A DNA stretch of 6,340 nucleotides from contig JAJXXN010000204.1 of the NCBI GenBank assembly GCA_021781075.1, positions 1 through 6,340 of the forward strand, in the 5' to 3' direction. A program made the translations under genes and the position numbers. The notes beneath the pieces are model-generated. The model was not told the DNA's origin, did no database searches, and saw nothing but the letters and a program-made list of their open reading frames with translations. The DNA comes from Acidobacteriota bacterium. Lineage in GTDB: Bacteria; Acidobacteriota; Terriglobia; Terriglobales; Acidobacteriaceae. Shown here in pieces: positions 5,044 through 6,340 of the stretch; the first letter of the stretch is position 1, and every line of letters starts with the position of its first letter.

Positions 5044-6340
5044 ATGAAAACGAACCGGATTTTGATCTGTGCCATGGTCTGCGCCTTGTGCATGTTCACA
5101 GCGCATGCGGCTGACAAGGCGAAGGGAGCACCCGAGGCAAAGGCGGTTGACCCCTACACCGAGGTGCAGCCGGCCACCGAGAAGCTGGACCTGGAGATGT
5201 ATGGCCGCATCCGCAATGAAGGCTTCAACCACTCGCACGTGATGGAGTTTGGCTCGGCGTTGATGGACGGCATCGGCCCGCGCCTCACCGCCTCGCCCAA
5301 TGCAAAACATGCCAATGAATGGACGCGCGACACTCTCACCAAAATCGGACTTGCAAATGCGCATCTTGAAGATTGGGGTGAGTTTGGCCTCGGCTGGCAG
5401 CAGTTGAACACCTGGGCGCGCATGGTTTCGCCCGACACCGCAGTGCTCATTCTGCAGGCCACGCCCTGGTCGCCCTCGACCAACGGCGCCGTCACCGGCG
5501 ACGTGGTTTTCGTCCAGATCAACGACGACAAGGACTTCGACAAATACAAGGGCAAGCTCGAAGGCAAAATTGTGCTGTACGGCCCGATGCGCCCAGTGCC
5601 GCCGGTGGACAAGGCGCTCTTCAATCGTTTGACCGACAAGGAGCTCGAAGAGATTGCCACCTATGAGATTCGTGGCGACAGCGGCATGAGCCCCGAGATG
5701 CAGGCGCGCATGAAAGCCTACATGGAGCGGGCGCGGATGATTGACAAGGTGGCAAAGTTTTTTGCCGGGGAAAAAGTCGCCGCAGTCATTGAGCCCAGCC
5801 GCGACGGCAAGGACGGCGGCGGCTCCGGAGGAACCTTCTTCGACGACAACGGCGCAACCCTTGGCCGCACACCCTACATTGCCGGCACGCGCGTGAATGT
5901 GCCGGTGGCCGTGGCCGCTATCGAGAGCTACGGGCGCCTCTACCGCCTGACGCAGGCCAATGTCCCCGTCAAGGTCGAGATCAACATTGACACCAAATTC
6001 ACCGGCGAACACGAACATGCCTACAACACGGTGGCGGAAATTCCCGGCACTGATCCCAATTTGAAGGAGCAGATCGTTGCCGTTGGCGGCCACCTCGACA
6101 GTTGGATCGCCGGCACCGGTGCCACAGACAACGGCGCGGGCGTGATTGTGGCCATGGAGGCCATGCGCATCTAGAAGGCGCTCGACGTCAAGCCTCGTCG
6201 CACCATCCGCATCCTGCTTTGGACCGGCGAGGAAGAGGGCCTCTTCGGCTCGCGCGGTTACTGCCGCGACCACTATGGTTCGGCTCCGCTCTCCACCGCG
6301 CCCGACCAGCAACGGCTGCCCGAGTTCATGCGCAAGGCCA
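5044..6340 (+). pseudogene. secreted M28-family zinc peptidase with PA domain, interrupted by in-frame TAG (3' end outside window)
   Basis: The precursor starts at ATG 5044, which has GGAG (5033-5036) at 7-nt spacing; GTG at 5038 is too close to that site. A signal peptide (residues 1-22, MKTNRILICAMVC... ending AHA before AD) predicts export. A PA-type insert spans roughly residues 135-290 (TGDVVFVQINDD, GKIVLYGPMRP, later GGGSGGTFFDDNG). The peptidase core then begins: VGGHLDSW with zinc ligand His350, and GATDNGAG with bridging Asp362. At codon 377 (6172-6174) the frame meets TAG, then continues without a break as KALDVKPRRTIRILLWTGEE..., supplying the expected Glu-Glu zinc/catalytic pair (codons 396-398) and GLFGSRGY. 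The stopped product of 376 residues would lack half the zinc site and should be inactive. A single T-to-A change from Leu TTG would create it. The family removes amino acids from peptides, usually in the periplasm or outside the cell; it resembles the carboxypeptidase Q/aminopeptidase branch. Readthrough or base error cannot be excluded. Confidence 0.8.

Noticed and set aside
5044..6174. Peptidase as a complete 376-residue protein
   Set aside because: The product would end between zinc ligands, and the expected catalytic sequence continues in the same frame directly after the TAG, so a complete natural C terminus here is unlikely.
4999..6312. Long minus-strand open frame of 437 codons across the peptidase gene
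   Set aside because: It is antisense to a clearly recognisable M28 gene with a signal peptide and zinc-site motifs. The translation is low-complexity Gly/Val/Ala/His-rich with no recognisable family, as expected from the complement of GC-rich codons. It looks longer than the real gene only because of the amber codon.
1..6340. CRISPR arrays, tRNA or rRNA genes, insertion sequences, toxin-antitoxin pairs
   Set aside because: No regularly spaced repeats, cloverleaf-like segments, transposase motifs or terminal inverted repeats with target duplications were seen on either strand.

Overview
The window looks like chromosomal DNA from a Gram-negative bacterium, most likely an Acidobacteriota (Terriglobia-type) genome. 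The reasons are an outer-membrane TonB-type receptor with a C-terminal phenylalanine, a secreted M28 peptidase with a PA domain, a fairly GC-rich background, and unrecognised single-copy-looking genes. The phylum call is an inference from gene style, not from a marker gene.

Layout. Positions 2-1174 (+) are the C-terminal part of a TonB-dependent receptor, closed by a strong intrinsic terminator at 1214-1259. A 242-residue protein of unknown function lies on the minus strand (1301-2029). Its start is head-to-head, only 30 bp away, with a small two-helix membrane protein (2060-2362, +). A long hairpin with a T-run (2356-2407) separates that gene from the next block.

The central block (2443-4835, minus strand) is the most interesting part. 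It reads, in transcription order: an AlgI-like MBOAT acyltransferase that stops at 389 residues; a 63-residue single-pass membrane microprotein whose start codon overlaps the MBOAT stop codon (TGATG) and which ends in FIYIDF; and a membrane-anchored SGNH-type protein with a GNS nucleophile block and a DPLH block. This matches the parts list of the Dlt-type envelope-acylation relay (MBOAT, C-terminal acyl-shuttle hexapeptide, serine transferase). The shuttle motif sits on a separate, translationally coupled microprotein, as in DltB/DltX, although the MBOAT itself looks like AlgI, where the motif is normally fused to the C terminus. The block is visibly poorer in G+C than its flanks, so it may have been acquired. 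No polymer-synthesis gene is present, so the polymer it modifies is unknown.

After a 208-bp intergenic region holding possible divergent promoters, a secreted M28-family metallopeptidase gene begins at 5044 (+). It carries an in-frame amber codon (TAG, 6172-6174) between the first and second halves of its zinc site. The same frame continues with the expected family sequence to the window edge, so it is a recent pseudogene, a readthrough case or a base error.
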